Below, one piece after another: positions 50,220 through 59,101 of a DNA stretch of 64,000 nucleotides (position 1 is the stretch's first letter; each line of letters starts with the position of its first letter). The notes below the pieces were generated by a model, which was given only the letters and a program-made list of their open reading frames with translations, did no database searches and was not told the DNA's origin. The position numbers were made by a program, and so were the translations under genes. The stretch comes from Marinobacter sp. AC-23 (GTDB lineage: Bacteria; Pseudomonadota; Gammaproteobacteria; Pseudomonadales; Oleiphilaceae): positions 62,001 to 126,000 of the forward strand of contig NZ_MBPP01000001.1 of NCBI RefSeq assembly GCF_001858325.1, in the 5' to 3' direction.

Positions 50220-52004
50220 ACAAAGGACATGGCGAAGCATTTTTACCGGGCCTCTGCGGCGGATTTTATGAAGATTCCGGGGAGTCCGGTGGCGTATTGG
50301 GCTTTAACTGGAGAATTAACAGCTTTTGAAAGCGGCACGCAGTTAGAAGATCTAGCTCCTACACGCAAGGGAATGGTGACCGCTCGGAATTCACTTTATG
50401 TGCGTGACTGGCATGAGGTTTCTCTTTCAAAATCAGGACTTAATTATTATTGCTCAAGGGAAAAAGCAAAAAAAAGTGGGAAAAAATGGTTTTCATACCT
50501 GAAAGGAGGTGGTTTCCGCCGTTGGTATGGTAATAAATACGATGTCATTAACTGGGAGGACGATGGGTATCTTCTTCAGACAACAAGGCATCCCTCTGAA
50601 GATAGAGTTTGGGCAACTAACTTTAATTTGGAATACATATTCCAGCCAAACATTAATTGGGGAGCTGTAACGTCCAGTCGCTTTTCAGCTCGCGCAAGCT
50701 CCGGGGGCGAGCTTTTTGATGCGGGAGGGTCTGCTTGCTTTCCAGATGATAAGGACTATTTTCTAGTTCTAGCGTTCTTAAACTCAAAGGTAACTGGGGT
50801 TCTTCTTCAAACGCTAAATCCTACTCTTAACTTTCAAGCAGGAAATATATCTAGCCTTCCATTAATTCAGTTTAAAGAAAGAGTTGAGATTGAAGAAAAT
50901 GCAAAAAAGGCTATAGAAAACGCTAAAGAAGACTGGGATTCATTTGAGACCTCATGGCATTTCACGAAAAATCCATTGCTGAGCTCCAAAGAACATAGCA
51001 AGACCATTGAGTTGAGCTACGCCGAAAGTCAGCGGAGGTGTAAATATCTTATAAATTCTCTTCATCATATCGAAGAGGTAAATGATGGGCTGTTTATAGA
51101 AGCATATAACCTTCAGGATGTAGTGAATCAAAACACTCCAATGGATGAAATAACTCTAACTTGCAACCCCCATTATCGCTATGGCGGCAAGCGCAGCGAA
51201 GAAGAGCTTGAGACCTTGCTCCGGTGTGATACTTTCAAGGAACTGGTAAGCTATGCCATCGGTTGCATGATGGGTCGCTACTCGCTGGACAAGCCAGGCC
51301 TAATCCTCGCCAGCCAAGGCGAAACACTCCAAGATTATCTAGAGCAGATTCCATCCCCAAGCTTCGCGTCAGACGAAAATGCCATTGTGCCACTCACCGA
51401 TCAGGAGTGGTTCCCCGACGATGCCACTAACCGTTTCCGTGAATTTGTCCGGGTAGTGTGGGGCGACGAACACCTACAGGAAAACCTCGATTTCGTCGCC
51501 GAAAGCCTCTGCGTGCACGCCATAAAACCCAAGCGTGGCGAGTCGGCCCTCGACACCATCCGCCGCTACTTGAGCACCCAGTTCTATAAAGACCACCTGC
51601 GCACCTACAAAAAACGCCCCATCTACTGGCTGTTCAGCTCCGGCAAACAAAAGGCTTTCGAGTGCCTGGTGTACCTGCACCGCTATAACGAGAGCACGCT
51701 TGCCCGTATGCGTACCGAATACGTCATCCCCCTCAGCGCCAAGCTCAACGCCTACGCGGAGAAGCTAGAGCAAGACAAAGACGCCAGCACCTCCACCGCA
51801 GAAACCAAGCGCCTGGAAAAAGAAGTCGCCACCCTGCACAAACAACAAATCGAACTCGCCGAATTCGACGAAAAACTCCGCCACTACGCCGATCAACGCA
51901 TCAGCCTGGATCTGGATGATGGCGTGAAGGTGAACTATGGGAAGTTTGGGGATTTGCTGGCTGAGGTTAAGGCAGTGACGGGTGAGAAGCCGGGAGGGCA
52001 GTAA
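50205..52004 (+). CDS. pglX: BREX methyltransferase PglX, C-terminal part with target-recognition domain
   Basis: 599 residues beginning MSQQETKDMAKHFYRASAAD, from ATG 50205 with a good AGAGGAG eight bases upstream. FMKIPGSPVAYWALTGELTA is the point at which PglX target recognition begins. The segment coding for residues about 65-325 is AT-rich, while the remainder (GRYSLDKPGLILASQGETL to KKRPIYWLFSSGKQKAFECL, then a charged coiled region near 520-570) is GC-richer. The last base of the stop is also the first base of the DUF262 start (TAATG). Without the N-part it has no catalytic NPPY motif. Confidence 0.9.
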   Translation: MSQQETKDMAKHFYRASAADFMKIPGSPVAYWALTGELTAFESGTQLEDLAPTRKGMVTARNSLYVRDWHEVSLSKSGLNYYCSREKAKKSGKKWFSYLKGGGFRRWYGNKYDVINWEDDGYLLQTTRHPSEDRVWATNFNLEYIFQPNINWGAVTSSRFSARASSGGELFDAGGSACFPDDKDYFLVLAFLNSKVTGVLLQTLNPTLNFQAGNISSLPLIQFKERVEIEENAKKAIENAKEDWDSFETSWHFTKNPLLSSKEHSKTIELSYAESQRRCKYLINSLHHIEEVNDGLFIEAYNLQDVVNQNTPMDEITLTCNPHYRYGGKRSEEELETLLRCDTFKELVSYAIGCMMGRYSLDKPGLILASQGETLQDYLEQIPSPSFASDENAIVPLTDQEWFPDDATNRFREFVRVVWGDEHLQENLDFVAESLCVHAIKPKRGESALDTIRRYLSTQFYKDHLRTYKKRPIYWLFSSGKQKAFECLVYLHRYNESTLARMRTEYVIPLSAKLNAYAEKLEQDKDASTSTAETKRLEKEVATLHKQQIELAEFDEKLRHYADQRISLDLDDGVKVNYGKFGDLLAEVKAVTGEKPGGQ

Positions 52005-53981
52005 TGGAGCTTCAAAGTCTTAATAATATTTTCAAAGAAAGAATTTTACGCATTCCGGATTATCAGCGGGGGTACGCTTGGACAACACATCACCTAGAAG
52101 ACTTTTGGGAGGATCTGGTGCAACTGGAGGCGGATCGTGTTCACTATACTGGCGTAATTACCTAGAGCCTGTGTCAGAGCAGATTTGGTCGAAGTGGGAA
52201 AATGATCAATGGTTAATTGAGGACTTGGCGTATAAGCTTTCTACGTGGTAGATGGCCAACAGCGGATTACGACCTCAATGATTCTAATTCAGACCATTCT
52301 CGAAACAGTGCCAGAAAGTGAGTTGCTGGCTTCGCAGTCCATCGAAAATATTCGCAAAAAGTTCATACTCTTTAAAGCTGATGATGGTATTCGTGAGAGT
52401 TACATTTTTGGATACGAAAAAGATAATCCCAGCGATGAGTTTTTGCGAACTCGTATCTTTGGTATGCATTCATCATCCAATCAGAAAATGGAGACCCTTT
52501 ACACACGAAATCTTATAGAGGCAAAAAAATTCTTCACTGAAAAACTTTCTCAGCTTCCATTGCTTGAAATTTCAACTCTTTATAAAAAGGCGACCCAGAA
52601 ATTCAAGTTCAATCTTTATGAAATAAGCGATGAGATTGATGTATTTGTTACTTTCGAAACCATGAATAATCGAGGGAAAGTACTTACTAGTCTAGAGTTG
52701 TTGAAAAACCGTTTAATTTATCTCTCTACGCTTTTTAGGAATAACACAGGCAAAGATAAGCTCAGGTCAAATATCAACGATGCTTGGAAATCCATGTATG
52801 AATATCTAGGCAAGAATCCCGAAGTGTTGCTTAGTGATAGCCTGTTCCTTCGGAATCATTGGGTGATGTACTTTAAGTACTCCAGAAAAAAAGGTGATGA
52901 CTACATAAGATTTCTTCTAGATGAGAAGTTTACCGCTCGTAACATCACAAATCCCAAGGGTGAGGAATATGAACTTAAGATCGAAGAAATATCTGATTAT
53001 GTGAAGAGCCTTCAGCAGTCTATTGTATATTGGTTCTACATGCACAACCCTTTCTATGCTCAAACAGATCAGTTGATTGACTCCCAGAAACGTTGGCTCG
53101 ACAGACTGGGGCGGCTCAGTTTTAGGTCTTTTAGGCCACTGATCCTGTCTGCATTTGTCTCGCGGCAAGATCCTCGAAAGATTTCCCAATTACTTGAACA
53201 GGCTGAAAGATATAACTTCGCCATATTCAACCTTAGTCAGCGGAGATCGAATACGGGGGATACTGAGTTCTTTGGCATGTCCCGAGAGTTATTGACAGGG
53301 CAGAAAACAATTGATGAAGTGATCGATTCTATTGAGCGCTGGGTCGACTGGTATTACGATCCGGACAAGTTTCTGAATCATATCAAAGACAAATATGAGC
53401 TAGAAAGGGATGGGTTTTATCACTGGGATGGCGTGCGCTATTTTCTGTATGAGCACGAGCAGTGGTTGAGAGAGAAAGGTAAACAGGCAACTAGCAAGCT
53501 CTCATGGGAAGCGCTAAAAACTAACAGAAGAGATCATGTGACGCTGGAGCATATTTTCCCGCAGACACCTGTCGATCCTTACTGGACGGAACGTTTTGAT
53601 CACCTTAAAAGCGAGAAGCAGCGGTATCTGACACACTCACTAGGTAACCTGTTGCCGCTTTCGCGTTCCAAGAACTCATCACTACAAAATGACAGCTTCC
53701 CCAAGAAGGTTAACAACGGCAGCGGTGTCGGTTACTACAATGGTTCGGTATCAGAAAATGAGATTGCGCAATGCGAGGAGTGGACACCGACCAAAATCTA
53801 CGAGCGTGGTTTGGATCTCCTCGCATTTATGGAGGACCGCTGGAACGTAAAGCTTGGTGATAAAGATTTTAAGAAACAACTGCTTCACGTTGTTGACATC
53901 GATCTGAACGCAGTTGAAAGCTTTCAAGAATCTGAACCTGATTCAAAACGTTTGCCTCAGTCAATTAGCAACGAGCTTTAA
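52004..53981 (+). CDS. DUF262/DUF1524 nuclease, GmrSD/BrxU-like (two frameshifts)
   Basis: Resembles the fused GmrSD type IV restriction enzymes that cut modified phage DNA. A related enzyme (BrxU) sits between pglX and pglZ in other BREX islands. ATG 52004 gives MELQSLNNIFKERILRIPDY followed by QRGYAW, the DUF262 start. VDGQQRITTSMI (nucleotide site) and the C-terminal HNH motif HVTLEHIFPQTP (DUF1524) are present. Two single-C losses, near 52161 (ACCCTAGAG read as ACCTAGAG) and near 52237 (AAGCCTTTC read as AAGCTTTC), break the N-terminal 80 residues. Restored length is about 659 residues. Codon use is AT-richer than neighbours, suggesting separate acquisition. Confidence 0.85.
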
Positions 53982-53993
53982 GGAATTTAGCCG

Positions 53994-55274
53994 ATGAGCG
54001 AGTCTTTTTTCATTCAACTAAATTCGGAGGAGCTTGCGCTACTTATTGAGAATGCGCAAGGTCACGTTTGCTATGCCGCGCCCGGCATACAAATGAAACC
54101 TGCCCAAGCGTTGATTGACTTAGCCGGCCGTCTTGGGCCAGACCTGCTTTTGGTGTTTCTCGATGTGGATGAGAATGTAATTCGCATGGGTTATGGCGAG
54201 GTGGAGGCCATTGAGGCTATGCAAGAAGCTGGCATACGTGTTGAACATATTGCCGGCCTGCGAAGTGGTTTGATTGTTACCGATGGAAAGGGCTTCAGTT
54301 ACACACCGACGGCGTTATTTTTGGAGCGTGAGGCCAGAGGTAATGAAGCGCTCAATGCTATGCGGCTGACCTCGGATCAAGTTGCCGAGGCGATGGCAAG
54401 ACTTTCACCAGCTTCAAAGTCTATTGCTCTGGCGCAAGCGGACACCAGCGAGAAAAAGCAGACTATTCAAGATGCCACGAGCGAGACAAAGCCTGAGCCA
54501 GTAGATCAGAATGTTTTGAGCAATATTAGCGCCAAGCTAAAAGCGGCACCGCCTGCACAGTTTGATGTGGCGCGGCAAGTAAGGGTTTTCCAGCCTCATT
54601 TTCAATACATAGAGTTGACCCTGACAGGGGCTGCTATACAAAGGCATAAACTGGCCATTCCAAAATCCATTCAAAACATTGGTAGTGAAAAGGAGCTTGA
54701 GGGACGCCTAAAGACGACGTTCGATCTTATTGATAAGGATGCGAGCGTGTCTTCCACGGCATTGGACAGGGAGTTGCGGGAGATTCGCCATAATTTCACC
54801 CGATCCCTCGGCAAAAAGCATGGCCGTATTATTCGCAAGGCTACATTGCCAAAGCTGGAAGAGCGGCTTAATGAATTGCGAGTAAAAATTACAGAACATC
54901 AAAAGACAGTTAAGGAAAATCTCGAAGCAACATTGTCTAAATCCAAGTTTTTAATGGTCGCCTACTATCTGCCCATCGTCGTGCAGTACCCGCCTGACGA
55001 ACTTTATGGGTTGTTCGGTAATCCATCTGAATCTGACATTCGGGATTGGCTGGAGGGTATGTTATCAAAAGCATTTCCGAAGCTAGATGACCTGGTTAAT
55101 AACATGAAGCTGGAAGTGAATTATAAAGACGTAACGTTTGCCACTCTTAATAGAGATGATTTTTTAGAGAGCATTAAGTCCGCATACCCGGAGCTAAATT
55201 GGGAAAAGACGTACGAAGAGTTTCAGGCAGCCGGGGAATTCGTTGACGCAGAATCAAGTGAAGACAGAGCGTAG
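53994..55274 (+). CDS. Unrecognised 426-residue protein in the BREX island
   Basis: Starts MSESFFIQLNSEELALLIEN. The N-terminal 125 residues alternate hydrophobic strands and helices (HVCYAAPGIQMKPAQALIDL, DLLLVFLDVDENVIRMGYGE, AGLRSGLIVTDGKGFSYTPT), which looks like a phospholipase-D-like or Rossmann-type fold but lacks a clear HxK motif. A polar linker follows (about 140-175). The C-terminal region is helical with RQVRVFQPHFQYIELTLTGA and many charged residues. No membrane segment. I know of similar unnamed genes only as BREX-associated hypotheticals. It begins 13 bases after the DUF262 gene, so co-transcription is likely. Confidence 0.75.
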   Translation: MSESFFIQLNSEELALLIENAQGHVCYAAPGIQMKPAQALIDLAGRLGPDLLLVFLDVDENVIRMGYGEVEAIEAMQEAGIRVEHIAGLRSGLIVTDGKGFSYTPTALFLEREARGNEALNAMRLTSDQVAEAMARLSPASKSIALAQADTSEKKQTIQDATSETKPEPVDQNVLSNISAKLKAAPPAQFDVARQVRVFQPHFQYIELTLTGAAIQRHKLAIPKSIQNIGSEKELEGRLKTTFDLIDKDASVSSTALDRELREIRHNFTRSLGKKHGRIIRKATLPKLEERLNELRVKITEHQKTVKENLEATLSKSKFLMVAYYLPIVVQYPPDELYGLFGNPSESDIRDWLEGMLSKAFPKLDDLVNNMKLEVNYKDVTFATLNRDDFLESIKSAYPELNWEKTYEEFQAAGEFVDAESSEDRA

Positions 55275-55359
55275 CGTCGCTGAATACACCTCTGCGACAG
55301 ATATAAAATAGACGTTTGCTTGGGGATACGGCCTGGGCAAGGTAACGAGTGGAAATCTC

Positions 55360-56508
55360 ATGATTACGACGATTCACATAGATAACTTTAAATCCCTAGT
55401 CGATTTCAGGGTAAATCTTGCCAAATTTAGTTGTCTAGTCGGCTTGAATGGTGCCGGTAAGTCAACGGTACTCCAAGCAATGGATTTTCTCTCACAGCTC
55501 ATGCGTGGTGATTTGGACAGCTGGCTAAGCGAGCGGTCTTGGGAAAAAGCAGATTTGAACTCCAAGCTTTCCGCGCGTCTGAATATCGAATTTGAAGTTA
55601 CCCTGCAGTTGGACTCCTTGGTCGAGTTTGTTTGGAGCGGCAGTGTTAACAGGAACTCTCTGCACTGCACAACTGAAGCTGTTCTGCTCAATGGGGAGCC
55701 ACTGCTGAAGGTTCAGGAAGGCGAGTGTACCCTTCGCACAAATGGCGGTGGCAAGGCAGACAAGTTCAAAGTGGTTTTCGAGTATCAAGGATCCATTCTG
55801 TCTCAGCTTAAAGAAAGCCAAATCAAGGGCCCGTTGCTGGTATTGCGCAATGAACTGCTGAAAGTGCATTCGCTGGATCTGTTGTCTCCGGCGCAACTAC
55901 GCATGAAAACCCGAAGTGCAGATGGTCAATTAGGGCTTGGCGGCCAGCGCCTATCGGCCTACTTACATGAGCTGGGTAAGGACAAGCGAGAAGCTCTCAA
56001 AAGTCGGCTGGCTGGTGTTTATGGGCAGCTCGAGAGCATCGACACCAAATCTCTGCGTTCTGGCTGGAAGCAGCTTGGCATTAAGGAGCGTTTTGGAAAG
56101 CAATTGCTGTCAACACCGGCAGAACACATCAACGATGGCATGCTGCGTTTGATGGCGGTTCTTTCGCAACTGGACTCAGACGAGCACTTCCTGATTTTTG
56201 ATGAGATTGAAAACGGCATTAACCCAGAACTGGTCGAGTTTTTGGTGGATGCGCTGGTAGGCAGCAAACACCAAGTGTTGGTGACAACGCACAGCCCGCT
56301 GATCTTGAATTACCTGGAAGATGACATCGCCACAAAGGGTGTGATCTATCTCTACAAAACCCCTAAAGGCGCAACTCAGGCAATACCGTTGTTTTCGATC
56401 CCTTCCATGGCTGAAAAGCTTTCTGTGATGGGGCCGGGAGAAGTGTTTGTAGATACCCACCTATCTGAACTCGCTGTCGAGATCAGCGAAATGGAAGGTG
56501 CTAGGTAA
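55360..56508 (+). CDS. AAA (ABC-like) ATPase of an ATPase-TOPRIM pair
   Basis: A 382-residue RecF/SMC-like ATPase of the AAA_21 kind: IHIDNFKSLVDFRVNLAKFS, Walker A GLNGAGKST (residues 28-36), a helical insertion, Walker B HFLIFDEIENGINPE (about 275-290), and the His switch VLVTTHSPLILNYLEDD. The stop and the TOPRIM start share a base (56508). The pair has the same layout as RloA-RloB, AbiLi-AbiLii and PARIS AriA-AriB defence pairs, but I cannot assign it to one of these by eye. Confidence 0.88.
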   Translation: MITTIHIDNFKSLVDFRVNLAKFSCLVGLNGAGKSTVLQAMDFLSQLMRGDLDSWLSERSWEKADLNSKLSARLNIEFEVTLQLDSLVEFVWSGSVNRNSLHCTTEAVLLNGEPLLKVQEGECTLRTNGGGKADKFKVVFEYQGSILSQLKESQIKGPLLVLRNELLKVHSLDLLSPAQLRMKTRSADGQLGLGGQRLSAYLHELGKDKREALKSRLAGVYGQLESIDTKSLRSGWKQLGIKERFGKQLLSTPAEHINDGMLRLMAVLSQLDSDEHFLIFDEIENGINPELVEFLVDALVGSKHQVLVTTHSPLILNYLEDDIATKGVIYLYKTPKGATQAIPLFSIPSMAEKLSVMGPGEVFVDTHLSELAVEISEMEGAR

Positions 56509-57263
56509 TGGTTCATTTGCTACTCAGTGGTGAGGGGCTGTCTGATATAGTGCGCTGCACAGCGGATACTGGGGACATTTGTCATTCGCAAAACTTTCAG
56601 CCTGGGCCTATGGCGTGGTTTGTTGACCAGTGGGTTGAGAAGGTTCTGGGATTTGAGTTCTCTCATATCGATTTTGATCAAGTGGGATTTGTCAGCGAGA
56701 AATCGTTGGGTAAGCACTGCAAAAAAACCAGCGGTGGCCGCAATATTCCCCTGCCGGGAAAGAAGACAGATCGTGAAACAGGCTATTTTAGTCGGAACGC
56801 CCGAGGCTTGGGCGAGCTAGCACAAAAGTTGGCTAGCGAGCTGCAGGGGACCGTGGTTGCTGTCTTGTTCCGGGATAGCGATGGTACGGCATCTGCCGGA
56901 AGAGGCACTCGACGCAAAAAAGTTCAATCGATGGAAAACGGTTTTCAGGATGCTGGCTTTGATTATGGTGTTCCTATGATGCCTGCCCCAAAATCGGAGG
57001 CGTGGCTTTTGTGTGCTGTAAAATCACCGTCTCCCTATCAATACTGCGATGCCCTTGAAAAGAACTCCGGAAACGATAAGGCCCCAAACCCACTGAAAGA
57101 ACAATTAGAAACCGCGCTAGGAAAACACCCTTCAGCCGAAACGCTTTCAGAGATGGTTAAGGACAAACAGATTGATATCTCCCGAATTGATATGCCGTCT
57201 TTGCGCGAGTTTAAAGCTGCGCTTGAGGATGCGGTTGTGCGAGCGGCTGCAATCAGGCGCTGA
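56508..57263 (+). CDS. TOPRIM-like nuclease candidate (DUF4276-like), partner of the ATPase
   Basis: 251 residues with a TOPRIM pattern: Glu in LLLSGEGLSDIV (about residue 9) and a DxD in VAVLFRDSDGTASAG (about 120-126). PMMPAPKSEAWLLCAVK near 160-175 is typical of DUF4276-like proteins. Overlapping start with the ATPase strongly suggests a working complex in which the TOPRIM protein is the effector. It could equally be of the RloB type. Confidence 0.8.
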   Translation: MVHLLLSGEGLSDIVRCTADTGDICHSQNFQPGPMAWFVDQWVEKVLGFEFSHIDFDQVGFVSEKSLGKHCKKTSGGRNIPLPGKKTDRETGYFSRNARGLGELAQKLASELQGTVVAVLFRDSDGTASAGRGTRRKKVQSMENGFQDAGFDYGVPMMPAPKSEAWLLCAVKSPSPYQYCDALEKNSGNDKAPNPLKEQLETALGKHPSAETLSEMVKDKQIDISRIDMPSLREFKAALEDAVVRAAAIRR

Positions 57264-57365
57264 TTCGTCAGGACTAAGGGTTCACGCGCCATTGTGAAGT
57301 GAACTCAAAGCACAGTGTTGTCTCGCTCTTTACTGGAAAACTAAAACGATAAACAGGAAATAAAC

Positions 57366-58970
57366 ATGGAAGAAACAACCCCGGCGGTTGATGCCGTCGT
57401 CGTCGTCGTCACCCTTCTTATTTTCTTTACTCCGGTCGTGATCGCGTGGCTTTCCAGGCGTAGCCGAAACGCCATGAAGAAAAAGCTGGCTACGGCAATG
57501 GTGGCCTTGAAAGAGGCCAAAGAGAAGAGAAAAGAAGCCGAGCAATACAGCGCTGACCTCGATGCCAAGTACAAGCCAATTACCGACATGGAACAGCACG
57601 CGCGGCTGTTACTTGGTAAAGCAGAAATACAGGCACGGACGATCAAGAGTGACGCGGAGCGCGTGTACTCGGAAGCTGAGCAAAGGCTGGGGGCGGCAAA
57701 AGAGGAAGCCAGCCATATCAGTATTGAAGCAAAGGCAGCTCTCAAAGATGCAAAATTGAGAGCTGAACAGATTGAGGCCGACGGTCGAGGGGAGTCGGAC
57801 AGGATGCTCGATTTTGCGAGGCGTCAGGCTGAGGAAGTGGCTGGGGATGCACTGGCTGCCAAGGGTAAGGCCGATCTGTATGAAGCCACGGTGGTGGCCA
57901 TGCGCAATACCATTCAGGGGTATAAAGACGACTATATTATTCCAAACCATGCGGTTTTGGATGAGCTGGCGGACGAATACAGCCATAAGGAGGCGGGCGA
58001 GGAATTAAAACGGGCCCGAAAGCGCGTTCGGGATATGGTGAAAAACGGCTATGCCGGTGCTTGTGATTATGCGGAGGCGAACCGCCGGGCATTTGCGATC
58101 CACTTCGCGGTGGATGCCTTCAACGGTAAAGTTGATTCGGCCCTGGCCAAGGTAAAGCACGACAATTACGGCAAGATCAAACAGGAAGTTCTGGATGCCT
58201 TTGCTCTAGTTAATCATAACGGCATGCCCTTCCGAAATGCCCGGATTAATCAGGAATACCTTGAAGCCCGGTTGGACGAACTCCAATGGGCGGTTGCCAC
58301 TCACGAGCTAAGACAGATTGAGCGGGAGGAACAACGGGCTATTCGGGAGCAAATGCGCGAGGAGGAAAAAGCTCGCCGTGAAATGGAAAAGGCCATTAAA
58401 GAGGCTGAAAAAGAAGAGCGTATGCTACAAAAAGCCTTGGAAGCCGCCCGAAAAGAATTGGCTTCTGCCCACGGTGAGCAGCGTGCTGAGTATGAGGCGA
58501 AACTTGCGGAACTGGAGATCAAATTGGGTGAAGCGGAGAGCAGGGGGCAGCGGGCGCTTTCAATGGCGCAGCAAACAAAACGTGGCCATGTTTATGTTAT
58601 CAGCAACATCGGTAGTTTTGGTGAGAACGTTTTCAAAATTGGCATGACGCGCAGGCTGGAGCCCACAGACCGAGTGAAAGAGTTGGGCGACGCGTCCGTT
58701 CCATTTGATTTCGATGTCCACGCAATGATCTACAGTGACGACGCCCCAGCGTTGGAGAAAGCACTGCACCGTCGGTTTGATGATGCTTCTGTGAACAAGG
58801 TAAACCACCGCAAGGAATTCTTTAACCTGAATGTCGCAGAGATTCGACAAGCCGCGGAGCAGCAGGGCATGAATGAAATACACTGGACAATGAAAGCTGA
58901 GGCAGCGGAGTATCGGGAGTCTTTGAGCATTTCCAGAAAGCAGGTCACCGAAACTCCGGTTACAGCATGA
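57366..58970 (+). CDS. Membrane-anchored DUF4041 / T5orf172 GIY-YIG nuclease
   Basis: 534 residues: an N-terminal membrane helix (AVVVVVTLLIFFTPVVIAWL, residues about 9-29), a long coiled coil (about 35-170), a DUF4041-like domain (about 175-320, FAIHFAVDAFNGKVDSALAK), and a second charged coil (about 320-400). The C-terminal GIY-YIG domain of the T5orf172 kind is GHVYVISNIGSFGENVFKIG then MTRRLEPTDRVKELGDASVP, with Glu in ALEKALHRRF. The catalytic Tyr, Arg and Glu positions appear filled. It would place a nuclease at the inner face of the membrane, where phage DNA enters. It lies 102 bases after the TOPRIM gene and may have its own promoter. Confidence 0.85.
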   Translation: MEETTPAVDAVVVVVTLLIFFTPVVIAWLSRRSRNAMKKKLATAMVALKEAKEKRKEAEQYSADLDAKYKPITDMEQHARLLLGKAEIQARTIKSDAERVYSEAEQRLGAAKEEASHISIEAKAALKDAKLRAEQIEADGRGESDRMLDFARRQAEEVAGDALAAKGKADLYEATVVAMRNTIQGYKDDYIIPNHAVLDELADEYSHKEAGEELKRARKRVRDMVKNGYAGACDYAEANRRAFAIHFAVDAFNGKVDSALAKVKHDNYGKIKQEVLDAFALVNHNGMPFRNARINQEYLEARLDELQWAVATHELRQIEREEQRAIREQMREEEKARREMEKAIKEAEKEERMLQKALEAARKELASAHGEQRAEYEAKLAELEIKLGEAESRGQRALSMAQQTKRGHVYVISNIGSFGENVFKIGMTRRLEPTDRVKELGDASVPFDFDVHAMIYSDDAPALEKALHRRFDDASVNKVNHRKEFFNLNVAEIRQAAEQQGMNEIHWTMKAEAAEYRESLSISRKQVTETPVTA

Positions 58971-59101
58971 GTAAAAACACGTCGTTTTAGTTATTGATCC
59001 GCTGTAGGCCATTGAGGTTGCGCTCGCAGTCTGGCGCGCTCAGCAACCTGTGGTAAATGCTAAGCTTTTGATTTAACCGATGTTTGGATAAGGCGCAGTA
59101 A

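Noticed and set aside
52245-53981. DUF262 gene starting at 52245 as a shorter independent gene
   Set aside because: The start would fall inside the nucleotide-binding VDGQQR motif, and the missing N-terminal IPDYQRGYAW is present just upstream in other frames. Two lost bases explain it better.
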